A stretch of 12,644 nt of DNA from an uncultured Gammaproteobacteria bacterium (GTDB lineage Bacteria > Pseudomonadota > Gammaproteobacteria > GCA-001735895). The translations under genes and the position numbers were made by a program. The stretch is from the NCBI GenBank assembly GCA_945787265.1, contig CALZHS010000015.1:1-12644 (forward strand). Direction: 5' to 3'. The notes beneath the pieces are model-generated. The model was not told the origin of the DNA, ran no database searches, and saw only the letters and a list, made by a program, of their open reading frames with translations. How positions within the stretch are numbered: position 1 is the stretch's first letter; each line of letters begins with the position of its first letter. Below are positions 1 to 6,844 of the stretch, in pieces.

Positions 1-1
1 G

Positions 2-547
2 AGGATTATCCCCTCGGCGAAGCTGTATGCCGAATCCTGCTTCAGGGAAGATTTTCCAGTACTGCACCACCTCGCCGAGGCCCTGTCTCTGGCGGCAAGC
101 TTTGAACTGGCCGAAATTGCCGAGAGATTTTCCCGCGTAATGGGCAACCTGAGATGGTCCCAAAATCCAAACTATGACGACAATAATAGCAGCCGACGTT
201 TTCTCGATGGTTATGCCTATGCCGGTATTTCGGGACCGGACGCACCGATCCTGTGCGCGGTGCCGCGGGGTGGCCTGCTGCTGCTCGGGCCTGGCGTTGT
301 CTATCCGGGCCATCACCATGAACCCAAAGAGGTCTACCTGGTAATGACACCGGGCTCGCAATGGTGCCTCGACGAGGGTGAGTGGTTCGACGTCGCGCCT
401 GGCGACCTGGTGTTTCACGACAGCTGGCAAATGCACGCGATGCGCACCCGCGACAAGCCATTACTTGCCTTCGCAGGATGGCTGGATGCGGGCGACCGGC
501 GCGGCATCAGCTGGTCCGGGAATAACGGCGGTGTCCGTTTCGAGTAG
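2..547 (+). CDS. DMSP lyase-like cupin (DddQ/DddL family), 5' end missing
   Basis: The frame is open from the first bases of the window, with no stop and no convincing start, so 181 codons of a longer protein are seen; an internal ATG at 140 would cut off an N-terminal helical part that DddQ/DddL proteins also have. Known DMSP lyases of this family split dimethylsulfoniopropionate into DMS and acrylate with a metal-bound single-domain cupin. Counting from visible codon 1, the motif is Y101-xx-H104-x-H106-xxx-E110-x-Y112, then H145 about 35 residues further in the context MHAMRT. This is the spacing I recall for DddQ Y120, H123, H125, E129, Y131 and H163 (metal ligands H125, E129, Y131, H163). 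Also typical are RWSQNPNY, GLLLLGP and PLLAFAGW. DddQ is about 195 residues, so only a short N-terminus is missing. A polyamine-type importer follows. The family call is firm; DMSP as substrate is inference, since many relatives have no tested activity. Confidence 0.8.
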   Translation, partial: RIIPSAKLYAESCFREDFPVLHHLAEALSLAASFELAEIAERFSRVMGNLRWSQNPNYDDNNSSRRFLDGYAYAGISGPDAPILCAVPRGGLLLLGPGVVYPGHHHEPKEVYLVMTPGSQWCLDEGEWFDVAPGDLVFHDSWQMHAMRTRDKPLLAFAGWLDAGDRRGISWSGNNGGVRFE

Positions 548-549
548 AC

Positions 550-575
550 CCGGGATTGTTACCCGCCCATCCCGG
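550..575 (+). terminator. Possible weak terminator hairpin after the cupin gene
   Basis: A perfect 7-bp stem (CCGGGAT at 550-556, ATCCCGG at 569-575) with a 12-nt loop lies 3 nt after the cupin stop codon. Only a poor T stretch (TGTTTT at 581-586) follows, so termination is probably inefficient at best. Confidence 0.4.
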
Positions 576-590
576 TACGCTGTTTTCACC

Positions 591-619
591 TTGCCGCCCT
601 CCGTAGGTGCAAGTATAGT
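591..619 (+). promoter_or_regulatory. Likely sigma70-type promoter for the ABC importer operon
   Basis: TTGCCG at 591-596 and TATAGT at 614-619 are separated by exactly 17 nt, close to the -35/-10 consensus. Transcription would begin near 626, leaving a leader of about 28 nt before the ATPase ATG. Together with the hairpin at 550-575 this suggests that the importer can be expressed separately from the cupin. Confidence 0.55.
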
Positions 620-653
620 TTCGACAAAACCATAAATAACAAGACCAGAGTGA

Positions 654-1742
654 ATGGCAGACCAGAGCGCAATATCAGTACATCAGGTCAGTAAAAAATT
701 CGGCCACGGCAAGGACGAGTTTTTTGCGCTGGATAATGTCTCGGTGGACATACGCGAGAACGAGTTTTTCACCCTGCTCGGACCTTCGGGCTGCGGTAAA
801 ACCACGCTATTGCGCCTGATTGCCGGTTTTGAACATCCGAGCTCAGGCCATATTCAATTGCATGGCGAGGAAATTTCGCACCTGCCGCCCTTCAAACGAC
901 CAGTCAACACCGTGTTCCAGAACTACGCGCTGTTCCCGCACTTAACCGTGGCGGAGAATATCGGTTTCGGCCTTAGCATGCAGGACAAACCGGCAGCAGA
1001 GATCGACGCCACGGTCGCTGAAATGCTGCAACTGGTGCAAATGGAATCATTGCGTGATCGACGCACCGACCAGATTTCCGGCGGACAGCAACAGCGGGTT
1101 GCGCTGGCGCGGGCACTGGCACCGCATCCACGGGTGTTACTGCTGGACGAGCCCCTTTCCGCGCTCGATTACAAGTTGCGCAAGGGCATGCAGATCGAAC
1201 TCAAACGCCTGCAGCTGGAAACGGGTATCACTTTTATCTTCGTCACCCACGACCAGGAGGAGGCACTCACCATGTCCGACCGTATCGCGGTCATGGACAA
1301 AGGTCAGATCCTGCAGGTGGGAAGTCCCAACGATATCTACGATCGACCGTCGCAGCACTTTGTTGCGAATTTTATCGGTGATACCAATTTTCTCACCGCC
1401 GAACTGATCGAATCTAACACCAGCAGCTCGGTGCTCAAACTGGCTTCGGGCAAGACACTCGAATCCGGCCCGACCGATTCACCGGTCAATGCGATCGTCA
1501 ATATCGCGGTACGGCCGGAGCAAGCGATGCTGATTGAAGATCTCGCCGAAGCTGATTTGCAGGGCACCGTCACCAATATCATGTACTCCGGTACCGACTC
1601 GCATTTCCATATTCAGCTCGATACGGACGATGAGTTTATTGCCAAAGTGCAAAACAGCGGACCAGTGAAACGCGACTGGCAAACCGGCCAGGCCGTCGGC
1701 ATCAAGTTTCACGCCGATTCCGTTCAGATCCTGCGGGATTAG
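654..1742 (+). CDS. potA: Polyamine-type ABC importer, ATP-binding protein (PotA-like)
   Basis: Cytoplasmic ATPase that drives the importer encoded by the next genes. In 362 residues it has a complete ABC domain: Walker A GPSGCGKTT (43-51), Q-loop Q89, signature ISGGQQQRV (141-149), Walker B VLLLDE (161-166), and switch histidine H199 in FVTHD. Residues from about 240 to the end form the TOBE-type regulatory domain usual for PotA/FbpC/UgpC ATPases (VRPEQ near 290-300). Length is normal for PotA. The permease gene starts 8 nt after its stop. The ribosome-binding site is weak (AGACCAGAG just upstream). The family is certain; the transported compound cannot be read from the ATPase. The symbol refers to the family and not to a proven polyamine substrate. 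Confidence 0.93.
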   Translation: MADQSAISVHQVSKKFGHGKDEFFALDNVSVDIRENEFFTLLGPSGCGKTTLLRLIAGFEHPSSGHIQLHGEEISHLPPFKRPVNTVFQNYALFPHLTVAENIGFGLSMQDKPAAEIDATVAEMLQLVQMESLRDRRTDQISGGQQQRVALARALAPHPRVLLLDEPLSALDYKLRKGMQIELKRLQLETGITFIFVTHDQEEALTMSDRIAVMDKGQILQVGSPNDIYDRPSQHFVANFIGDTNFLTAELIESNTSSSVLKLASGKTLESGPTDSPVNAIVNIAVRPEQAMLIEDLAEADLQGTVTNIMYSGTDSHFHIQLDTDDEFIAKVQNSGPVKRDWQTGQAVGIKFHADSVQILRD

Positions 1743-1750
1743 CAGTCCAG

Positions 1751-2683
1751 ATGCCCGCAGAGCCGCAACAGCTTTCAGAATACGAACAGGCGGCGCGCAA
1801 GCAGGATACCCGGCGCAACCTGCTGCTATGCAGCCCCGCGCTGGTGGTTTTGTTACTCGCCGCATCGGGTCCCCTGCTGGTCATGTTGTTTTACTCGTTT
1901 CTGACGCCGGGCAAATACGGCGGCGTCGAGTACCAGCTGTCTTTTGACGGCTGGATCAACGTTATCCTGGTGCGCGATATTTTCGACGACGTACTGAAGT
2001 TTGCCGACGCCCACCTCTCGGTGTTCTGGCGCTCGATCAAGCTTTCGACGCTGACCACGATCACCTGCCTCGTGATCGGTTTCCCGACCGCCTATTTTAT
2101 CGCCACGCGTCCGCGCGCGAGCCGTAACTTCTGGCTGTTTCTGATCACGATACCTTTCTGGACCAACCTGCTGATTCGAACCTTCGCGATCATGGAACTG
2201 ATCCGCAACAACGGTATTCTCAATAACCTGCTGATCGACCTGCACCTGATCGAGGAACCGATCCAAATCATGTATACCGACGTCGCCATCATGCTCGGCA
2301 TGACTTATGTCTACCTGCCGCTGATGATCCTGCCGCTGTATGCATCGATGGAAAAACTCGACTTTGGCCTGGTGGAAGCTGCCTACGACCTCTACGCGAC
2401 CCGCATCAGGGTGCTGCGCAAGGTTATTATCCCACTCATCAAGCCGGGCATCGTGGCAGGCTCGATCCTGGTGTTTATCCCGTCGCTGGGCGCTTTCGTG
2501 ACGCCGCGCGTGCTCGGGGGAGGCAAGAACCTGATGCTCGGTAACCTGATCGAACTGCAGTTCGGGCAGGGCCGCAACTGGCCGCTGGGCGCCGCGTTGT
2601 CGATCACGTTGCTGGTTATCGTCATGATCACGCTGTTGATCTACGTGCGCAACGCGCAAAAGAGCGGAGTCAAGCATGGCTAG
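1751..2683 (+). CDS. potB: Polyamine-type ABC importer permease (PotB-like)
   Basis: Inner-membrane permease of 310 residues, slightly longer than E. coli PotB because of a polar N-terminal stretch of about 22 residues. I see six hydrophobic segments, roughly at 24-50, 95-118, 127-148, 176-198, 233-253 and 278-299. The cytoplasmic EAA coupling loop that docks on the ATPase is clear: E209-A-A-xx-L-xAT, followed by VIIPLIKPGI (225-234). The gene follows the ATPase by 8 nt, and its last 8 bases overlap the start of the second permease, so the two permeases are probably translationally coupled. The family is certain. PotB versus PotH cannot be separated from sequence alone. Confidence 0.92.
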   Translation: MPAEPQQLSEYEQAARKQDTRRNLLLCSPALVVLLLAASGPLLVMLFYSFLTPGKYGGVEYQLSFDGWINVILVRDIFDDVLKFADAHLSVFWRSIKLSTLTTITCLVIGFPTAYFIATRPRASRNFWLFLITIPFWTNLLIRTFAIMELIRNNGILNNLLIDLHLIEEPIQIMYTDVAIMLGMTYVYLPLMILPLYASMEKLDFGLVEAAYDLYATRIRVLRKVIIPLIKPGIVAGSILVFIPSLGAFVTPRVLGGGKNLMLGNLIELQFGQGRNWPLGAALSITLLVIVMITLLIYVRNAQKSGVKHG

Positions 2684-3494
2684 CACGGTGAAGCGCGGCA
2701 AGCTTTTCTCGATTTACAAACTCCCGGGATTTACCTTTATTGCGATAGCCTGTTTCCTGATGCTGTATGCACCCATCATGACCCTGGTGGGATATTCGTT
2801 CAATTCCGGAAGATCGCTGGCGCTGTGGGAGGGCTTCTCGGTGCGCTGGTATTATTCCGCCTGGGAAAATACGGCGGTTCAGGAAGCGACCCTGCTGTCG
2901 CTGGCGATCGCCCTACAGGCGGCGCTTTACTCGACCATTCTCGCAACCATGGCGGCACTTGGCACGACACGGACGCGGCCCTTTCGCGGGCAGACCGCGA
3001 TTTACACGATGATCAACCAGCCGCTGATGGTGCCAGAGATTGTCACTGCGGTTGCCCTGCTGATCTGCTTCGCGGTGATCAAGCAGGCCACCGGTTACCA
3101 CGGCCTGGTTTACCTGGTGGCGGCGCACACGGCCTTTTGCATCCCCTTTGCCTACCTGCCTATCCGCGCCCGACTGGAAGACATGGACCTCTCCCTCGAA
3201 ACCGCGGCCGCCGATCTATACGCGACCCCATGGCGTTGTTTTCGTCGGGTGACTCTGCCACTATTGTGGCCAGGTATCCTGGCCGGTGGGATGCTCGCAT
3301 TTGTTATATCGCTCGACGACGTGGTTATCACGGAATTTGTAAAATCGGCCGGACAGGACACGTTGCCGACTTACATGCTGGGGCAGTTACGACGCGTGAT
3401 TACCCCGGAAATGAACGCGATCGCCAGCGCGTTGCTGGTCGTATCGGTTTTACTGGTTTCACTGATATTCTTATTAAATCGTAAGAAATCGTGA
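2676..3494 (+). CDS. potC: Polyamine-type ABC importer permease (PotC-like)
   Basis: Second inner-membrane permease, 272 residues, normal for PotC. Hydrophobic segments lie at about 17-41, 70-95, 115-136, 142-163, 200-219 and 245-267. The EAA loop reads E175-TAAADLYATP, with TLPLLWPGI (193-201) after it. Its ATG lies inside the end of the upstream permease gene (ATGGCTAG overlap), the usual arrangement in pot operons. It would form a heterodimer with the upstream permease and accept ligand from the binding protein encoded next. Confidence 0.92.
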   Translation: MASTVKRGKLFSIYKLPGFTFIAIACFLMLYAPIMTLVGYSFNSGRSLALWEGFSVRWYYSAWENTAVQEATLLSLAIALQAALYSTILATMAALGTTRTRPFRGQTAIYTMINQPLMVPEIVTAVALLICFAVIKQATGYHGLVYLVAAHTAFCIPFAYLPIRARLEDMDLSLETAAADLYATPWRCFRRVTLPLLWPGILAGGMLAFVISLDDVVITEFVKSAGQDTLPTYMLGQLRRVITPEMNAIASALLVVSVLLVSLIFLLNRKKS

Positions 3495-3520
3495 AACGAC
3501 ACAACCTGAAAATTAAAAGA

Positions 3521-3527
3521 GAGAGGA
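3521..3527 (+). promoter_or_regulatory. Ribosome-binding site that decides the binding-protein start
   Basis: GAGAGGA lies 8 nt before the ATG at 3536. It is the strongest Shine-Dalgarno sequence in the operon and fits the high demand for the periplasmic component. It supports 3536 over the in-frame GTG at 3491. Confidence 0.65.
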
Positions 3528-3535
3528 CAAGAGAA

Positions 3536-4570
3536 ATGAAGCAATTCATCACTAAATCCGTCGTCGCGCTGGCGATGGTAGCTGTCTCGGGTGGCGCCTT
3601 TGCGGCCGGACAGCTCAATTTTTATAACTGGGGCAACTACACCAACCCGGAGCTTATTACCAAGTTTGAAAAGCAATACGACGTCAAGGTCACGATCACC
3701 GACTATGACTCCAACGATGGCGCGCTCGCCAAGGTCAAGGCGGGGGGTCATGGTTTTGACCTGGTAGTACCCTCGGCCAATTACATGAAAATCTGGATCG
3801 AAGAAGGCCTGCTGGCGGAAACCCGTCCCGACAAGATGTCGAATTTTAAAAACGTGTTACCCGAATTCGCCAATCCCGAATGGGATCCCGGTCGCCGCTA
3901 CTCTGTGCCATGGCAGTGGGGCAGCGTCGGCATGATTGTCGACACCTCGGTCTACAAGGGCGACATCAACACCGCGGCGATTTACCTCGATCCGCCGGAC
4001 GAACTCAAGGGCAAGATCAACGTCGCCCCGGAAATGAACGACGTCATCAGCTCGGCCATTATGTATGTTGGTGGCGACCCCTGTACTACCGATAAAGCAG
4101 TTTTGCGCAAGGTGCGCGACACGCTGGTAGCCGCAAAGAAGCACTGGTTATCGATGGATTACGGCGTCATCGAGAAATTTGCCGGCCGGGATTTGGCTGC
4201 ATCACTTTACTGGAACGGTGCTGCCTTCAGGGCGCGTGAGAAAAATTCTGACGTCCGCTACGGTTATCCGCAAGAGGGTTTCGCGCTGTGGATGGACAGT
4301 GTCGCGGTATTGAAAGACGCGAAGAACATGGAAAATGCCAAGTTGTTTCAGAACTTCGTCATGGAGCCTGAAAATGCGGCACTGATCTCAGCTTTCGCAC
4401 GCTATGCAAACGGCATCAAGGGTTCTGATGAATTCATGCCTGCCGACATGAAGGGTGCACCGGAAATCATTATCGATCCGAAGCTGGCTGGTGCCGGAAA
4501 ATTCCTGCAGGCCTGCTCACCCAAGGCGACCGAGATGTACACCGCGATCTGGACAGAGTTGCAAAAGTAA
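3536..4570 (+). CDS. potD: Periplasmic polyamine-type substrate-binding protein (PotD/PotF-like)
   Basis: Delivers substrate to the permeases in the periplasm. The 344-residue product starts with a Sec signal peptide (KQFITK, hydrophobic core, AFA cleavage site after residue 23). The mature N-terminus LNFYNWGNY is the family hallmark. By recall of the PotD structure, residues that hold the amine chain are largely kept: W32/Y35 (PotD W34/Y37), S80 (S83), W226 (W229), W252 and D254 (W255, D257) and Y290 (Y293). E166 and D169 sit near PotD D168/E171, and Q325 near Q327. PotD Y85 appears to be N82. The ligand is therefore probably a small compound with at least one cationic amine-like group, perhaps not spermidine itself. 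An in-frame GTG at 3491 would add 15 charged residues in front of the signal peptide and is less likely. A terminator follows the gene. Confidence 0.9.
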   Translation: MKQFITKSVVALAMVAVSGGAFAAGQLNFYNWGNYTNPELITKFEKQYDVKVTITDYDSNDGALAKVKAGGHGFDLVVPSANYMKIWIEEGLLAETRPDKMSNFKNVLPEFANPEWDPGRRYSVPWQWGSVGMIVDTSVYKGDINTAAIYLDPPDELKGKINVAPEMNDVISSAIMYVGGDPCTTDKAVLRKVRDTLVAAKKHWLSMDYGVIEKFAGRDLAASLYWNGAAFRAREKNSDVRYGYPQEGFALWMDSVAVLKDAKNMENAKLFQNFVMEPENAALISAFARYANGIKGSDEFMPADMKGAPEIIIDPKLAGAGKFLQACSPKATEMYTAIWTELQK

Positions 4571-4596
4571 TCTCGTTACCAGCAGTTGAACTGGAG

Positions 4597-4631
4597 GGCT
4601 GCCATGGCATTGGTCGTGGCAGCCTTTTTTT
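4597..4631 (+). terminator. Intrinsic terminator after the importer operon
   Basis: A perfect 8-bp stem, GGCTGCCA (4597-4604) with TGGCAGCC (4617-4624), has a 12-nt loop and is followed directly by seven T (4625-4631). It begins 26 nt after the binding-protein stop and ends 30 nt before the serine hydrolase, so the hydrolase depends on read-through or on its own promoter. Confidence 0.85.
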
Positions 4632-4661
4632 CTTGAACCGAACATTTTCGAAGATCAAATC

Positions 4662-5849
4662 ATGCCGAAAATAATGCAAGGCTTTCCCGTCCCTGAAAAG
4701 CAGCGGGTGCCGCGCGACAATTGGGACCGTGCGCCGTGGAATCGCTGGACATTCCAGAACGTACGACAGATCCTGCCGACCACCGAAGTCTGGCGCGGCA
4801 GCGGCCCGGTCTGGGAACTGGCGCGTCAACCGCGCGAGCTCGGACAAATCGAATTTACCGTGGACGATAGCGATCCGGCGACCATACAGGACTGGATTGA
4901 CTCGAGTTTTACCGATGGCATTACCGTGTTGCACAAGGGAAATGTCGTATTCGAGCAGTATCACAACGGCATGACGGATCGAACGCTGCACCTGTCCCAG
5001 TCGATGGCAAAATCTGTGGTCGCGGCAGTAGCGGGTATTATGATCGATCGCGGATTGCTCGACCCGGCTGCATTGGTCACCACCTATCTACCCGAGCTCA
5101 AAGCAACCGCGTGGAAAGGCGCCATCCTGCAACAGGTGCTGGACATGACGACCGGGGTTGCGTACACCGAAGATTATGAAGCGAGCGACTCCGACATTGC
5201 CATCACCGATTTTGCCAGCGGCTGGAAACAGCCCGGACCGGGCATCGAGTCACCGGCCTGCGTCTGGGACCAGATCCTGACCCTGACCAAACGCGAACGT
5301 GAACACGGGGCGTTATTCAAGTACCGTTCGATCGAAACCGACGTGCTCGCGCACTGCCTGGAACGTGTCACCGAGACCCGGCTTGCTTTGCTGGTCAGTC
5401 GTGAACTGTGGCAGCCGCTGGGCTGCGAGGAAAGCGCCAACTTCACCGTCGACCCGGCAGGATACGCGCTCGCCTGTGGCGGCCTGAACGCCACCCTGCG
5501 CGACTATGCCCGCTTCGGCCAGATGCTGCTGCAGCAGGGCACCGTGAATGATCGACAGGTAGTACCCGCAGAATGGATCGACGACATCCACAATGCAGAT
5601 CCCAACCTGTTTGGCGAACCCTACACCGAGGCTGCGCCGAACGGTGCCTATCGCAACCAGTTCTGGATCGAGGACGTCGAGCGTCGCGCATTCATGGCCC
5701 GGGGTGTATTCGGACAATTAATCTACGTCGATCCGGAACATCAAATGGTGGTCGTGAAACTATCCACCTGGCCGGAGTTTACGTCGGTACCGCGGTTAAA
5801 ATCTGCCCTGGACGCGATTCACGCCATCGGCGCGCACTTGAATCATTAA
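4662..5849 (+). CDS. Serine hydrolase, class C beta-lactamase / 6-aminohexanoate-dimer hydrolase type
   Basis: 395 residues without a signal peptide, so probably cytoplasmic. The catalytic SxxK motif is S114-M-A-K117. The second motif is Y221-R-S in KYRSIETDV, and a further Tyr, Y172, sits 58 residues after the nucleophile, as in the nylon oligomer hydrolase NylB (S112, K115, Y170, Y215, from memory). GVFGQLIYVDP (349-359) takes the place of the KTG box. Relatives cleave amides, small esters and beta-lactams, so activity can be placed only as an amidase or esterase. It follows the importer in the same direction, 91 nt after its stop but beyond a terminator. It may process the imported compound or a derivative; this is inference. 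The ATG at 4662 has only a poor Shine-Dalgarno sequence, and no other start fits better. Confidence 0.85.
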   Translation: MPKIMQGFPVPEKQRVPRDNWDRAPWNRWTFQNVRQILPTTEVWRGSGPVWELARQPRELGQIEFTVDDSDPATIQDWIDSSFTDGITVLHKGNVVFEQYHNGMTDRTLHLSQSMAKSVVAAVAGIMIDRGLLDPAALVTTYLPELKATAWKGAILQQVLDMTTGVAYTEDYEASDSDIAITDFASGWKQPGPGIESPACVWDQILTLTKREREHGALFKYRSIETDVLAHCLERVTETRLALLVSRELWQPLGCEESANFTVDPAGYALACGGLNATLRDYARFGQMLLQQGTVNDRQVVPAEWIDDIHNADPNLFGEPYTEAAPNGAYRNQFWIEDVERRAFMARGVFGQLIYVDPEHQMVVVKLSTWPEFTSVPRLKSALDAIHAIGAHLNH

Positions 5850-5867
5850 GTTTATCGTTGCGGCCGC

Positions 5868-6368
5868 TTATGCCCGCGAAATGGTTGCCAGGAATCGCTC
5901 AAACAGGTTCTCGACCGTTTCGATTACGCCGTTCAGGGCATGGTCGCCGCTAATCAGGTGCAGCGTGCAATCAGCCTGTCGCGCATACCTGATCGAGTGA
6001 TCGGCGGGAATCACGTCGTCTGACCAACCGTGCACGATTTCGATATGGGCCGATCTGGAATCATGCTGCTGATGCTTGAAGCCCGGCATATAAAGCGCCG
6101 GCGCCATCAGGTACAGTCCTTTTACCGCAACCGTCTCGGACGCCACCAACGCAACGTAACCCCCCATGCTGGAACCGACCAGGGCAAACTCGTCGACCTC
6201 CTGTTCGAGCGCTGCCAGCAGGCGTTCAACCCGGAGCTCCGGGTCCATCAGGTCAGTGTAATCAATGCTGTCGACGCCGTATCCCTGCTGGCGCGCAATC
6301 TCCGCCAGTCGCCTGATTTTAAATCCCCAGGGACCGCTTTCCTTGCCATGTGAAAAAATGACCTTCAT
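5868..6368 (-). CDS. Small alpha/beta hydrolase (YqiA-like esterase fold)
   Basis: 166-residue single-domain hydrolase with no signal peptide. Opening residues MKVIFSHGKES form the first strand and oxyanion loop. The nucleophile elbow is G65-S-S67-M-G69, so S67 is the catalytic serine; the acid is probably D117 in HGWSDDVIP (113-121) and the base H143 in GDHAL. The length and lack of a lid resemble YqiA/UPF0227 esterases and other short hydrolases; the substrate is unknown. It lies 43 nt after the TIGR02647 family gene on the same strand and is convergent, with an 18-nt gap, to the serine hydrolase. Confidence 0.8.
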   Translation of the reverse strand: MKVIFSHGKESGPWGFKIRRLAEIARQQGYGVDSIDYTDLMDPELRVERLLAALEQEVDEFALVGSSMGGYVALVASETVAVKGLYLMAPALYMPGFKHQQHDSRSAHIEIVHGWSDDVIPADHSIRYARQADCTLHLISGDHALNGVIETVENLFERFLATISRA

Positions 6369-6411
6369 CAGATGCCTGAAGTTTTCGGGCTGGCGCGCAC
6401 GACTGGCGCCG

Positions 6412-6657
6412 CTATTTGTTACCGCCGGCGTTCAGCATGTCATAAAGCGAATGCGCATGTTCGGCGGCCTGGATCCCGAGCGGCGTCAGGTAGCCGCCAT
6501 CGACCTGGGTGATGAACCCGTCCTGGTACAGCTGCCGTGCCGCCGCAATCATCGATTCATCGGCGGTCTTATGGATCTTGACGCCTTCCAGGCCGGACGG
6601 GGATTTGAACAACATCAACAGGTCTAACTCGGCTAGGTTTTGGGGCGTGTATGACAT
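6412..6657 (-). CDS. TIGR02647 family small protein, possibly DNA-binding
   Basis: 81 residues starting at MSYTPQNLAELDLL. The pattern (short helical N-terminus, a central VKIHKTAD segment, then GFITQVDGGYLTPLG and an AAEHAH helix) matches the short TIGR02647 family as I remember it; its members are often named DNA-binding protein without experimental support. The QVDGGYLTPLG part resembles the wing of a winged-helix domain. The frame stays open upstream to an ATG at 6759, but the family begins at the ATG at 6657, and the extra 34 residues look unrelated. Probably co-transcribed with the downstream alpha/beta hydrolase. Confidence 0.78.
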   Translation of the reverse strand: MSYTPQNLAELDLLMLFKSPSGLEGVKIHKTADESMIAAARQLYQDGFITQVDGGYLTPLGIQAAEHAHSLYDMLNAGGNK

Positions 6658-6844
6658 TCGAATTCCGCTAGATTTTCCGTGAGTGAAGTTTGTCTTCGCA
6701 ACCAGCGGGAAGCCTATCATTTTTCTATTTGTCCCGGGCAATGAATTTGACGGGTGCAACCGGTTCGAAATTCAGCGAAGTTATATGCAGGCTGGAACCG
6801 GCCGCAGGCAATGATTTTATAAAAAGGGTGAAATTCCGATTAGA

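Noticed and set aside
42..461. Minus-strand frame opposite the cupin
   Set aside because: Low-complexity Arg/Pro-rich product; the plus strand matches the DMSP-lyase cupin.
1853..2701. Long minus-strand frame (282 codons) opposite the first permease gene
   Set aside because: Product is rich in Gln, Arg, Asp and His without domain pattern; the opposite strand encodes a clear permease with six membrane segments and the EAA loop.
3491..3535. GTG start 45 nt earlier for the binding protein
   Set aside because: Adds a long charged stretch before the signal peptide and lacks the good ribosome-binding site that precedes 3536.
1..5849. Naming the left block a proven DMSP catabolic island
   Set aside because: No acrylate or methylthio pathway genes are visible, and the importer resembles polyamine carriers; only the cupin points to DMSP.
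6658..6759. N-terminal extension of the TIGR02647 protein from an ATG at 6759
   Set aside because: The extension does not look like the family, whose members start at the ATG at 6657.
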